In this document: positions 10,323 through 21,829 of the stretch, one piece after another | How positions within the stretch are numbered: position 1 is the first letter of the stretch | How the letters are laid out: every line of letters starts with the position of its first letter | DNA from: Acanthococcus lagerstroemiae | Taxonomy: Eukaryota; Arthropoda; Insecta; Hemiptera; Eriococcidae | DNA: 64,000 nt | Assembly: GCA_031841125.1 (NCBI GenBank) | Contig: CM063109.1 | Location: forward strand, 27,251,321-27,315,320 | Direction: 5' to 3' | Made by a program: the position numbers and the translations under genes | Notes under the pieces: generated by a model | Databases searched by the model: none | Told to the model about the DNA's origin: nothing | What the model saw: only the letters and a program-made list of their open reading frames with translations

Positions 10323-13038
10323 AATTGTTCGATAAATGGGTAGTATAAATGAAGCTAATAAATGTGGAGCGCTCTGTGAGAAGGTACCACATGTCGGAGA
10401 ACTTATTTTTGAGTTTTTGGTAAAATCTAATACAACAAAAATTTACCGGCTTTGAAAAAAGTGAAGTCTATAGCTTCAATAAAGACTGAAATAGAAATAG
10501 CTGAAGTTTAAAAATGTAAAATCTCAATTTTGATAAAAATGCGTTCAAAATTGTAAAACAGAAAATAACACGAAAAAATCGATGGCTCGGCGTTTACTGG
10601 GCCAACGTGCCTCAGATTTTGCTATGATATCCTCGAACATGTACTAAAACATTCTGCAAGGCTCACGGGGAGTCGATGCATGTACATAAAGGAATACGAG
10701 TTTGAAGAGAATAGCCCGTATGCACGGCCGGATTAAGGTCGTGAGTGCCCCTGGGCACTCGCTTAGAAGCACCCCCCCCCTTCGAGCCGTTGCTAAAATA
10801 TTTTACTTGCCCTTACCCCCCTCAAAAAATTTTCAGCACGCAAAAGTTGGATGGCTGTTATTCGAGTAAATGTTTAAGACTCAAAAATTTCTCCGCCCCT
10901 CAAAAATGTTCCGCCCGGGCCCGTGCATTAATCCGGGCCTGCCCGTATGAGAAACAAGTGGAGAGTTGGTGTTGAAAATCTAATAAGTCTGAAAACGAAG
11001 GTCTTCAAGGTCATACATTTGAAAACAATGAACTCATCGATAACGCGTGCACACCTAAACAAGATCGATGCGACTTATGGTACCTTTTCCGAATAACATC
11101 CTGTAGCTTGAAATATCATCTCCTAGACGACTATTTTCTGCTGTACGCTGTGGCTAAGTGTGTCTCGAAACAGTTTCCGTTGAGATGTGAAAAACGGAAT
11201 TTCCAACTTGAAGACACACATGTTGTGCTGTATGGCAGAATACACTTTTCTGACATATGATACCTTTTCACAGAGCATCCCACAAATTCTGCTAATTAAT
11301 AAGCGCAGCGGATGTTAACAAGAATGGTAACAACTACCGTGACTTGAAATAATGCTTCTTCCATCGTTGTTTGCACTCCTCAAACAGAGATTTTTTTCAT
11401 GCAATCTGGACAACAGGAGTTTGATAACTTGTTGGTAATCACATTTTGCCGCTAGATCGCAATCTTATCTCATTATGTATGAGAATTGACTTAGGACAGT
11501 TTGGAATAACACTCTTCAGTAGAATTCTTTAGTTTTGAGAGCTTTTTGTCCTTCAGTGCCTAGATTTTTATTGAAATTTTGCTCAGAGGCCTTCAAAAGA
11601 TGAGGGATAATAACCCATAATATGCTTACAGAGTTTTTCTAAGTTTCTTCTTCTACCCCACCTGACGTACCTACCTCAAGTTAAATATGAGGGTATAACG
11701 TTGAAATGAATTTAATGACCATAGAAACTTAAGAATTGATTGATACCTACTTTATATTTTTTGAATTTTTTAAACGATTCCACCTATAGGTAGAATGTCC
11801 CACTTTTGATCCGAAGGTTTGATTGATGTACAAATTTTAATGCAGTAGCTTTGATACCCTACCATTTTATATCCATTATTTCTATTAATGAAATTTTACA
11901 AATCTCATTACGAAAGTCCGCTCTGAAGATTGAAGCCAGTAAAACGTAAAAAGACATAAACTTACTCGTGTAGTATCTGAAGGATTGGGGGCACGTAATA
12001 CGAAAAGTTCGTAGGGTGCAGAAGAGAGTGTTCGATGCTCCGATGCTATATAGCACTTTTTTCCCCTAACCTCGGCAAAACTAAAAAAAAAGATCAAAAT
12101 TCTATATTTCTACCCTGGAGGTCTGTGGTAATATGTAGCAGTAAAAAGTTTTTTTTGAACCCTCCTTTTTTGATGTTTCTGGATTAGATATCAAAGTTAT
12201 ATGCGATATGATTTGTATGTCGTTCACGCAAATTATTCCTTCTGCATTAGTTTTCCGCTGCGACGCTCACCAAACTGATTGTGTGACACCATTTTGCTCG
12301 CTTGGAGATAGTACATGAATGTCCTGAAACTGGTAGTTTTGATTGATGAGCACCAGGGACTCGGAGCCGAAGCAGGAGTTCGAAATCGTGGAGCTCGTGA
12401 TATTTCAATCAATCCAGAGCCTGAAAAAAATCATTTGCTGGAGCCGGAGCCAATTTTAAAGTCTTACTAGAGCCGAAGCCGAAATCATGGGCTCCGACTT
12501 CGACTCTGGCTCCGGTTCCTCAGTCTCCCCACCCTGTACTTCTCCACGTTTCCCCCTCCTCTTGAATGCACCCACAACCGGAGCAAAACAATATTTTTTG
12601 GTAACGCCGATGCTATCAAGAATTTTTTTCCGAAGCTAGAGCCCGACAAAAAAATTATTTAGCGGGACCAGAACCCGAGCCAATTTTAATAATTTTAGGC
12701 CAGGGCCGTAGCCATGCTAGCATAGAATGGCAACCTCCAATTGTTTTTTTTCCTTCTTGCATAACAGTTGAAAAATATTTGATTTTTTCGCTTTAACAGT
12801 TGGAAAACTTTTTGATTCTAGCCTCCTGAACGAATTAGTTTTGCTACGGCCCTGACCGGAGCTAGATTCAGATTAGCTGTCTGGAATCAGATTGGGACGC
12901 TGCGGTTCGTGTGCCGGCCAAGCCTGAAGAGGGCGGGGGGGAGTGGGTATTTTGTCCCCGGGCCCGGGAAAACTGGTGGCCCGGCAGAGAGGAAAACATC
13001 TCAGTAAAAATATGAATGTGTGTAAGTTACTTAGATTG
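10323..13038. repeat. Tandem duplication, unit 2 (about 2.71 kb)
   Basis: Second unit of the head-to-tail duplication. The junction reads GTTACTTA-AATTGTTCG and the right edge reads GTTACTTAG-ATTGTTCAT, so the word ATTGTTC is shared by the start and the end of the unit. This short homology may have seeded the duplication. Unit 2 is about 20 bp longer because its hAT MITE keeps its right end. Confidence 0.95.
10723..10941. mobile_element. hAT-type MITE, 219 bp, complete, 8-bp TSD
   Basis: Left end CACGGCCGGATTAA (CAGGGCC in unit 1) and right end TTAATCCGGGCCTG are inverted repeats. CCCGTATG flanks it on both sides at 10715-10722 and 10942-10949. No coding sequence. It is the intact counterpart of 8032-8230. 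Confidence 0.92.
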
Positions 13039-13040
13039 TT

Positions 13041-14228
13041 CATGAAGATGCATATCATTAAGGGGATGGAGATACAATGCTAAAATTTGTTATGAGGGGA
13101 GGGGCCTCTTTTATTTCTAGTCCTAGGCCCGGATGAGGCTCTCTGCGGGCCTAGTCTGACAAGTGGTGTCCATTCCATCCTCAGTTCAAAAATTCAGCTT
13201 CGCAATCATTTCTTCGCTCATTATGCATTATTGCACTGGATCAAGCTTCTTCTAAAATGAACGGATGCAGACCGTATTTGTATAATACCTCAGTGCACAG
13301 AGACGTGAAACGCAGGTGAGCCTGAAATAATGATCGACTGCAACCGCGAACACAAGCTGCATTTGCATTTAAATCGAGCCACCTTATATAAGTATAATAA
13401 TATAAATTCAGGTAGTAGTATAATATAGTTTTCTGTCGACGTCGAACTTCGTGTATACTCGGTGCGTCAACCCTTGTGTGCTCGTAATTGTACTTTTCTA
13501 CGACAGTGTCGGGGGGGGGGGGTCGTCAAAGCATAGCTAAGCAAAGCTGTACAGTCGGGGCGAGGTGAGGTGACCTTTACACAGAAAGCGAAATTACAGC
13601 TTTGACCTAGTTTTTGGGGCTGTTTTCCCCGTCGTTTTTCGTTTTAATTCGTCGTATCGCCCCGGAAAAACTGCTCGTAAACTGTGCGAGCACGCTGAAA
13701 CGAGAAAATGTGAAATTCGAATGGTACGCGTGTATTCGTTGATTAATCGATGACCGGGGTGGAAGTATTTCAATCAGCCGGGGGCGTAAGCGCACTCGTT
13801 TTAATTGTTCGGAAAACGTAATAATACCGTTTTAGAATAAAATGTGGTTGTACTCCGTATTTATATCGTAATTCCGGGGGTGCATTTGAATATATATTTG
13901 CAATCGCAGTGTACGCCGAGAGGGGTGGGTAGAGGGTGAGCAGGGATAAAAGTTAGACTTTGAAAGCGTGGCACCACCTCATCATGTCGCTATTTATCCT
14001 GGGTGTAATTGTTTAACTGCGACTGCAACAGTAAAAAGAAGAAAATAGATGCGAATTATTTCCACTTGTGCCCCTGCTCCCTGCAGCTACGCTGTACTGT
14101 GTGCCGAGTCGGCATTGATGCCTAATTAAGTTTTTTGTCGTAAAAGCATGACATTTTTGGTATATTGGTGTTGAAACACATAAAAATCAGTTTTAAGATT
14201 GAAATCTACCAATCTGACTCCCTTTCGG
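13041..14228. other. Unassigned; CpG-rich 13.34-13.96 kb, G-run
   Basis: No exon could be supported. About 13340-13960 is CpG-rich with a run of G near 13510. It may be regulatory or first-exon DNA of a host gene. Confidence 0.35.
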
Positions 14229-14912
14229 GATCCAAAGTTGTGGAAGAAGAGGGTGTAAAGATCGTTGTTTAGTCTATATTTAGCCTATTGTGGTTCAAAG
14301 TAAGCACAAAAATTGAAGCTCATTTGATGTTCCACAAAATAGTATATTACGTTGGAGCAGAGGAAAGTATGCGATTCCCTAGTGCGAAGTTTACGGAACG
14401 AGGCGAAGCCGAGTGACGTAATCGCACGCGGGAACCGCATTACTTTCCGATGCTCCAACGTACTGTATTTTAATCGAAGATGAACGGAAAACAAACAAAT
14501 ACTTGACCAATCAGCTACCAAATTCATTTTCAATTCTTATCAGTTAGCATCCGAAAATGTTTCTGAACATTGTTTTCTGATTAATGTGTATCCGTTACTA
14601 ATATTAGTTGATCGTTACCCGAGTTACTTAGTGCAGTATAAAATCGCTTTAATGCAGTTCTTGATTCCTATTTATAGACAAAAATTTAAATGCTCTGTTT
14701 CAATAAAAATATGTTATTTTACAACATTACCTGCCAACGCAGTAGGTTATTTGCTATTTCCACTTGGGTTCGGCAGAAATTAATTCCTAATCCGTTTTCT
14801 GTTGTAGTACTTTTGTATATGTACAAAACGTTAAAAGCAAATCTTTCCCACAGACCAAAGTTGTGAAAAGGGGAACCGATCGTTGTTCTTTTCATCTTCG
14901 ATTAAAGTACAC
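14229..14912. repeat. Repeat unit with central hairpin
   Basis: CAAAGTTGTG..GATCGTTGTT occurs at about 14233-14269 and again at 14855-14886. TTTTAATCGAAGATGAA at about 14469 is inverted at about 14890 (TTCATCTTCGATTAAA). At about 14338-14470 lies a hairpin: TACGTTGGAGCA..GGAAAGTA pairs with TACTTTCC..TGCTCCAACGTA. Together this looks like a small transposon or two overlapping ones, but ends cannot be fixed. Confidence 0.5.
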
Positions 14913-15423
14913 AATTAGTGCATTACTAAAAATGCCTAAAAAATACACAATACCCTGAAATTTTTGACCATCCAATAACCGTAGGCTCAGTGAAATACCT
15001 GAAATTTTTGATCATTTGTCAGGAACGTAATTTAGAATTTCAATATTTTCTCAACTATTCTACATCGCATATATTCCCTTTAAATTTTCTTCCTACTCCC
15101 GTTGCCTTAGATATTGATTTGGTCTTTAACGGGGCCGTGATATTTAAACTTGTCTATTTGAAGGATACATTTATCTGTAGTAAATTTGAATGACCCCATG
15201 TGGTGGAGAGAAGTTCTTAAGTTAAACTGACATTTGTCAGGGCAAAGTTTCTAAAAACAAATACCAATTGGCCAAATTACTTGTTTTAAAGTTTTCCCTT
15301 TACAAAACTTTCTTTTAAGAAATTTCCATTTACAAGTTGCTAAACATCATTACATTAAATTAGGATACCTTATCATAAGGAAAAAACATAAGTAAAAAAA
15401 AAAAAATAGTTACACGTACTTAC
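14913..15423. other. Unassigned; 3' flank of the exon at 15.4-15.9 kb
   Basis: A 67-codon open frame at 14990-15193 (+) has no recognisable features. In the minus direction this DNA follows a good splice donor at 15423-15415 and would be intron. Confidence 0.3.
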
Positions 15424-15909
15424 TTTTTCCATAACTCAGTTAAAGTAACTTGTTGAGACCTCTGCTCAGTCACTGAATTTTCTAAATTGGTTTTGAGTTG
15501 GTACAGCAGGGGGAGAAGGTGACCAGAATTTGAAGATGTAGCATATCGTACAAGGTCATTCGCTGCAAAGAGAGCTTGTCGAGCATCCTTTATCTTTTTG
15601 TCAGATCCTGTCTCCTTTTAACTCGGTAATTGAGTCGCATGCTGAATCAGTATGGCGCTCAGTAACATCATCCAATCGTACATAATCTTCAGAATCTAAC
15701 ATTATGTTGTTCTGGCTCAACAAGGAAGCCATGGAAGTCAGACTCTCAGGTGCTTTGTCAGGAGTCTCTGGCAATGTAGATGATTTTTTGACACATTTTA
15801 CAAGCAGCAGAGATAAAATCCTGCTCGTCATTTCGTTATCTGCAAGTTCAAATAACCTAGTTTCCATTACGTTTTCACGTTTCACAAGTTCCGTCTTACA
15901 CAGTACAGA
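15424..15909 (-). CDS. Coding-like exon, unrecognised, with one frameshift
   Basis: Two adjoining open frames on the minus strand read like real protein. The first, about 15909-15604, has a polar, acidic composition with ETRLFELADNEMTS and LPETPDKAPESLTS. The second, in the next frame from about 15620, reads KKIKDARQALFAANDLV, HLLPLLYQLKTNL, VTLTELWKK and ends exactly at a consensus donor (AAAAA|GTAAGTA, donor G at 15423). One frame change near 15603-15615 joins them, so this is either a decayed exon, a sequencing indel or two alternative pieces. A weak acceptor (TATAG) sits at 15910. I do not recognise the family; transposase-derived genes sometimes end with similar linker text. No function is assigned. 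Confidence 0.5.
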
Positions 15910-16019
15910 CTATAGTCCCATAACTGCAGGGAACTTGAAATAATTTCATTTTCTGTTAGTTTTTGTCTTATACAAGTTCCTTTTTAGACAAGTTTCGTAA
16001 TAAGTTTTTAAAGTCGCGA

Positions 16020-16560
16020 AAATCTTTCTTGGTATCAGTTTGAACCCAAGTTGAGCATTATGTCACTGAGGGAGAGGAGGGACAACATTTTTGAGGAATA
16101 CAATAAGCATACGTAATGGTAGGTTTTTAAGGCCGGTGAATTCATTTTTGTTATCAATTTGACCCGTTGATGATTACGGCACCGGGGGAAAGGAAGGACA
16201 GAGTATGAAATTTTTGAAAATTACGTACATTATGTGTATCAAATAAAGGTTTTTCAACGTTGCTGAATTCTCTGTTGGGTTAATCTTGAACTCAAGTTAA
16301 AAATTGTGGTACTGTGGAGAGGGACAGGACAATATTCTTGAGAAACACATTATTCATATGAAATAATGGCTGTCTAAGGTCACTGGATCCGTTTATGGTA
16401 TCAATTTGATGCTCAAATGGAACTTGTGGCATCGTTGGTGGAGGAGGGGGAAAAGGCAGAATGACATTCTCAACAAAGGCAACAAGTCTGTGCATAATAT
16501 CAAATGATGAGTTTTCAAGGTTACTGAATTCATTTTCGGCAATAATTTGTTCTTTGCATA
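16020..16560 (+). repeat. Degenerate ~120-bp tandem repeat, array 2
   Basis: Best-preserved array. Landmarks recur at about 16031, 16139, 16265, 16386 and 16527: G(A/G)ATTC or GGATCC, then GTATCAATTTGA, then AAGTTG..TGTGGCAC, then a GGGGGAGAGGAGGACA-like purine block, then TTGAGAAATACA. Spacings are about 108, 126, 121 and 141 bp. Confidence 0.75.
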
Positions 16561-17070
16561 ACTGTATTTTGAAAATAGACTGGAGAAGTGATGATTATGA
16601 AAATTTGGAAATATCCTTGTTTCGATCGAAGACAGTGCTGTTGGGCAAAATGATTTTTGTTATTTTGTCAGGTCTTCTTTTTGATATGTCATAAGTTTTG
16701 TCATCTTCAGAGTTTTGTCACTTTGTTTTTTCGTGCTTTTGTTCTGTCTTGACAAAATTATTTTGTCATTTCGTCTTCCTTTTTGTCGTGTTGATTAGCA
16801 TAGTCTACTGTCAATGGCAATATTACGTTCCATAAGCTGTTATTAATTATTATTTCGTTTAGCATAGTTTATCATTTAATCGTTGACAAAATGTCATCAC
16901 ATAATTTTTTTTTTTGGTAATTTCGTTTTGTCATCGAAGTCATCTTTTTATGTCATTGACAAAATGGTCTGGACAAAAAAAAAAAAAAAAAAACGGTTTA
17001 AGATTTTGTCATATGACAAAATTTTGAAAATTGAATTGTCATTTTGTCATTTCGTCTTTTGTCATATTGT
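16561..17070. repeat. Cluster of TTTTGTCAT motifs in both orientations
   Basis: TTTTGTCAT or close variants occur about a dozen times between 16665 and 17070, with inverted ATGACAAAAT copies at about 16885, 16945 and 17010. Adjacent opposed copies form small hairpins (for example TTTTGTCATATGACAAAA near 17005). An A-run of about 17 lies at 16976. No coding content. Confidence 0.7.
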
Positions 17071-17436
17071 TTTGTTATGTCTAGCAACACTGATGGAAGA
17101 AATGTAACCTGGAACTGTGAAATGTGCCTCTCGTGCAAAAACAGGTTTTCGAGATACACGAGTGTAAAGATGGGATGGTGGTAGTGGTGCGCCCAGATGT
17201 ACAAAGCGTGTACATCTGTGATGGTGCGTTTACACGTTGCTATAACAACCGGGTGTCGAACTCTTGTTCTCTATCATTCCCCTAAGGTCCGTTTCACACG
17301 ACGCCATGTGAACGGATGTTTTTAAACTTTTGACGCAATTCTTAACTGCAATTTATGGAAAAACTAATGAAGATAGGAAGCTGCGATTTGTTTCATTTGA
17401 AAGCGCGTAATTTTAGCATTTTATAAGTATGATTTT

Positions 17437-17760
17437 ACTATTGGGTATACTTGAGCGACAACCGTAACGCTCCCCTCGTAACGCCCCCCCCCATAATGCT
17501 TCCGTCACTATGACGTCATACTACTGGGTATACTTGAGCAAAAATCGTAACGCTCTCCCGTAACAGCCTCTCTTAACGGCTTCCCATAACGCTCTAGTTA
17601 CTATGACGTCATACTACTGAGTATACTCCGTAATAGCTCCCCTGACACGCCCTCCCGACACGAATTCAGTGGTTAACACTTGCTGCACCCTGCGCGATTA
17701 CAATCTGCAGTCGTGTTGTTAATCGAAATTTCCACGCAAATTTTTTTAATAGGGTATGAA
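17437..17760 (+). repeat. Repeat family B, local tandem of about 83-93 bp
   Basis: ACTA(C/T)TGGGTATAC begins units at 17437, 17520 and 17613, each followed by TTGAGC..CCGTAACGCTC and ending TATGACGTCATA. The last unit runs on into CAATCTGCAGTCGTGTTGTTA. Copies with the same word order occur at about 18030-18150, 39820-40025, 43490-43780 and 62160-62250, so it is a dispersed family. Confidence 0.8.
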
Positions 17761-18029
17761 AGCATATAAAATTTTATACTATGTGTCTTTGTTGGAGACA
17801 CGTATTTTTTATCATGCAAAGCATCTCTGCTCCCTACACGGACATATCAAACTTGAGCATCTTTCATCGAACCACTTCCCAATACTACTCATACTAAGTA
17901 GCCAGATCATCAAGAAAATACCAAACTCGAAGCTCATTCACAAGCACACGGACTGAGATGTTTGCAGGGAATCGATCAATAGACAAGTAAACCTTAAGGT
18001 CTCACTCAAGACCAGTAGCAATTTACTTA

Positions 18030-18150
18030 AGTTAACAAGCAGGGAGCCCCTTCCTCGCCGAGAATTTCTTCCAGCCATGTGCTCATTGATAGATCGTGGC
18101 TGCGCCCTGTGCGACTACAGTCTGCAGTTTTTACTTCAGTTGTAGATGTA
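18030..18150 (+). repeat. Repeat family B, 3' portion
   Basis: TTCTTCCAGCCATGTGCTCA..GCGACTACAGTCTGCAG matches the 3' half of family B, as at 39950-40020 and 43595-43650. Confidence 0.7.
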
Positions 18151-18955
18151 TTTAGTAAAAGCTTTCTCCGATGTTTTACATTTATCGTTCGACTACGGAT
18201 CATAATATTAGTTACACTCGAAAATGGGTAAGAGTATAATGATCTTTAGATTTAAATAGATTATTAAGATTATGATTGAAGACCAAAAAGATCCCAAAAA
18301 TCCGGGGAAATCGTGACCTAAGTATCAAAAAGATAATTTTACCTTTAAATATAGGTCTAAGCACCCAGTACCTTCTCCAGGTTTTTTATAAGAATTGTCA
18401 AGAGAGTGAGACATGATTTTTTGACACCAGAGGCACAGTTCATGATTCCAGGTCACAAATATCGGAATAGTTATCTGAATGTTTCTGATAACAACTGAAC
18501 TTTTCTCATTTTTACTTATTTTATTATAAATCGACAAAATTTTGCAAAATTTCAGACAGATAAGTTTTTCATCAGTCTACTTACTTAGTTTTGTCAGTAA
18601 CTTTTTCAATATGCATGCGGCAAATGTAAACTCACGTTTTTAAAAAACTGGTAAAAATTGGTACGTTGATGGAAAATATTGTCTTATACCCAAACTGTTT
18701 GTTGAAACTCGTAGAATACTAAGCAGAAAGTTTTCAGAAAGTTTCATACTTTAAAAATATTTTCAAAGCCTAAAAAGTTGTTAGAACCAACCTTACGTCT
18801 GATCAGTAAACTTAGTCTGCTAGTTCGTGGAATATTAGTTTTGTGATATGCTAATTGAAAGTTTAATGATAAAATATTAATTTCATCGACAATCCAACGT
18901 TTAATTTTTTTCCTAACGTCTGTATTAACCCTTCAAAATTGGGTAGATATTTTAC
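18151..18955. other. Unassigned
   Basis: AT-rich, with no frame above 70 codons and no terminal repeats seen. Confidence 0.35.
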
Positions 18956-18959
18956 ATGC

Positions 18960-19400
18960 CTAAAAATTAGTTAGCAGTAAGTATGTTACCGATTACATAT
19001 GGGAATAAATTTCCGGATTTCCGCCGTTTATTTTTGGATGTCAATGCCATGCATTTTTCAAAAATGTTGAATATCATCCCTTTGCTTTGTGCCACAACTT
19101 TCAGTTTAAGTTCATTTTGATGCATAAAATAAATTCAGGAACCTTGCATTTTCACTATTTGATATATTTATGTATTGTATTCTGCCTCCCAGTGCCATAA
19201 TTTTCGACTTGAGTTAAATTAATACCAAAATGAATTTAACGATCTTAAGAACTCGTACATACGCATATTGCATTTCTCAAAACTGCTGTCCTCCTCCTTC
19301 CCCCAGTGCGCAGTTTTAAATTTAATTATCAAATTGATACCAAAACATATTCGGTGACCTTTATATCTTGGAGTAAGTACGAGTATGTGAATTTCATTAA
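18960..19400 (-). repeat. Degenerate ~120-bp tandem repeat, array 3 (inverted)
   Basis: Read on the minus strand it has the same landmarks as the arrays at 5.8 and 16 kb. On the plus strand these appear as TTGATACCAAAA, CTTAAGAACTCGTACATACGC, TTTCTCAAAACTGCTGTCCT and CCCCCAGTGCGCAG. Two to three units are visible. Confidence 0.7.
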
Positions 19401-20580
19401 TTGTCCTTCTGAAAGCTAATAAAGTTCAACTATCAAAATGCTTTATAAAGCCGAAAAAAAAACATGAGAACATAAATTTACATGCGTGATATTTAAAAGA
19501 CGGGGGTCGCGAGGATGAAAAAGATTTCTAAGATGGATGCGTAGGGATGTAGCAGAACAGTTTTAGAGGTGAATATTATGTCTTAGTTCGTCGAATTCGG
19601 TGGCACAGAAAAATTTCAAAAATTCTACGTTTCAGCCTCTAAGGCATGTGTTAATAGATAGCAGTATTTAAGATTATTTTTTGTGGTGAATCCCGAGAGC
19701 TTCAATTTTTGTATCTACCATTTTACGCGTTATTCCGATTTTTACCCATTTGTTTTCTATATTTGTGGATTTAAAGAGATCTGGCGAGTATGGACGCCAA
19801 TATTTAAATTAATCCTTGTGTCTTTCAGCAAGAACACACCAAATTTCGTGCTTTCATGACAAAATGGACGAGTTTTCACCAATGCGTCGTACGAGAACAG
19901 AAAAAGCCAAGTGTGAGGAGGCACGGAGGTGGGAGCTTTCACGCCAATTCACTCGGGTGTGTTCGTAGCCATTAGAAATATAATAATTCTCTTTTTCCCT
20001 CTCGTGTTCGTATTTTGATTCGATACAGTAAATTTATTCTTTTCAAATTAAGCGCGAGCGAGCGATTTGTATATACGTATAACGTATAGGCGTTGTACAA
20101 ATTTCGAGCCGGTGATTTTAGCTGTATGGCAATTTATCTGGCAAATAGGCTGCCTTCGTTTTAACTTTGTACAATCATGTACGAAATCCGGAATTAATTG
20201 AATACAGGTTGTTACGATCGTAATCTGGGGGCACCATTTCGAGTATAACGAGCTGTGTTCGTGCCAACTTCGTTATTTGTTTCGTTCGTGAGTTCCTATT
20301 ATTTTAGGTACCTTTTCCCGTTTTTGTTTCTCGATTACGTCTTAATTTTTTTATGGTTTTCATTTTTTTAATAACGGTAAGGTTCGAGTACACTGCAGGG
20401 TGTCTAACAGGTCAACTAAGTTAACGAAGTCAAATAAAGTGAACCATTTGGAGGAAAGTCAATTAAGGTCTGTTACAGACAATTATTTTGGATAATTTCA
20501 AATAATCTATATATTTAAAATATGCTTGAAAAACTGGGTTCTATGAAGTTCAACACCTATATCTCAGGCCCTAATTATCG
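19401..20580. other. Unassigned; CpG-rich near 20.0-20.35 kb
   Basis: A 61-codon frame at 19757-19942 (minus) has no supportable identity. The stretch 20040-20340 is CpG-richer than average. No exon chain is visible. Confidence 0.3.
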
Positions 20581-21829
20581 CACAATGCTGGTTCAGGTCT
20601 TAAAACACTCGGTGGACCAAGCTCCTTATGAATCTCTTTTGACCACTCAAATCCGTTCATTCTGAGGAGAGTTATGAGGTAACAACCAAATCAACCTCAC
20701 TACTCACACGCATTGTTTGCGCCTCGGCCTCAGCTGCCGATTAGTTTTGAAAGCTGATGACTTCGGGCAGTTTGGATAATTGAAATTTTTTTCCAACTCC
20801 TCAATTCGTTTTTGCTTGAATCAGTACTCATCGTCAGAAACACCCAAACGCTTAAATAATAAATGGAATAAATAAATTCTGATAATTTAATAAGCCAGAT
20901 TGATAACGAATACCATGATGTAGTACAATTTTAGAATAACTCATCTTTTATCGTTGTTTACTCTTCTCATCATAGAGACTTTTTTTCATGTGATTTGGAC
21001 AACAGGGAAGGTATGACCAAGACTCCTCACCCACCACCTTATCTATTTTCAACTAACCCCAACCTCATAGATTTCCTAGGTCAAAAACCATAAAATCCCA
21101 TAAGAAACAAGTAGAAAGAAAACTGTAGATTTGAAAATAATGATACTCATTAGAACCCTTAAGGGAACAGAAAATTTAAGAGCACGGGAAGATAAAATGC
21201 TATGGGAGAGGCCAAAACTAACATCCTAGGAATTTCAGAAATCAGAAGAGATGACGAAAAAATATACTAAACAAAAAATAATTTACTTTCTTTCACACGG
21301 ATGATAAACATTGGCAAAGAAGAGTAGGATTCCTAGTGAATTTATAATTATATTTCGGAACTAAGAGACATATCCGATAGGATAGCAAGCTTAAAAATGG
21401 AAATCCGCTATAACACGTTTGTGCTGATCCAGATCTATGCTCTTCTGACATCTTCATCCTCTGAACAGGAAATGGAAAAATTTTATAAACTCTTAATGGA
21501 AACCTACCAGGAAATTGAACAAAAGAACAAAAATATGTACTCATTTTGGGTGACTTCAGCAGTAAAACTGGAAAAAGCAAACCGGAGGAAAAATATTTGT
21601 TAGGAAAATTCAGTTCTGGAAAACGTAATAAAAAAGGTAAAAGATTTTAATTCGATTTTGTGAAGAATTGGACTTGAAAATAATAAATGATTTTTATAAG
21701 AAAAAAAGAAGATGGACCTGGATCAGCAGGAATCAAATCGACTTCGTCCTTGCACCTAGTAGTATCAAAAATAATATAGTAAACTCCCAAGTATCAAATA
21801 AGTTCAAATTTGTCTCTGATCATAGGTTA

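Noticed and set aside
11859..12097. Repeated small minus-strand protein also present at 9150-9368
   Set aside because: It recurs only because the DNA is duplicated; the frame overlaps A/T-rich non-coding text and differs in start between units.
16020..16560. CRISPR array
   Set aside because: Units are long, strongly diverged and tandem without unique spacers; the genome is eukaryotic.
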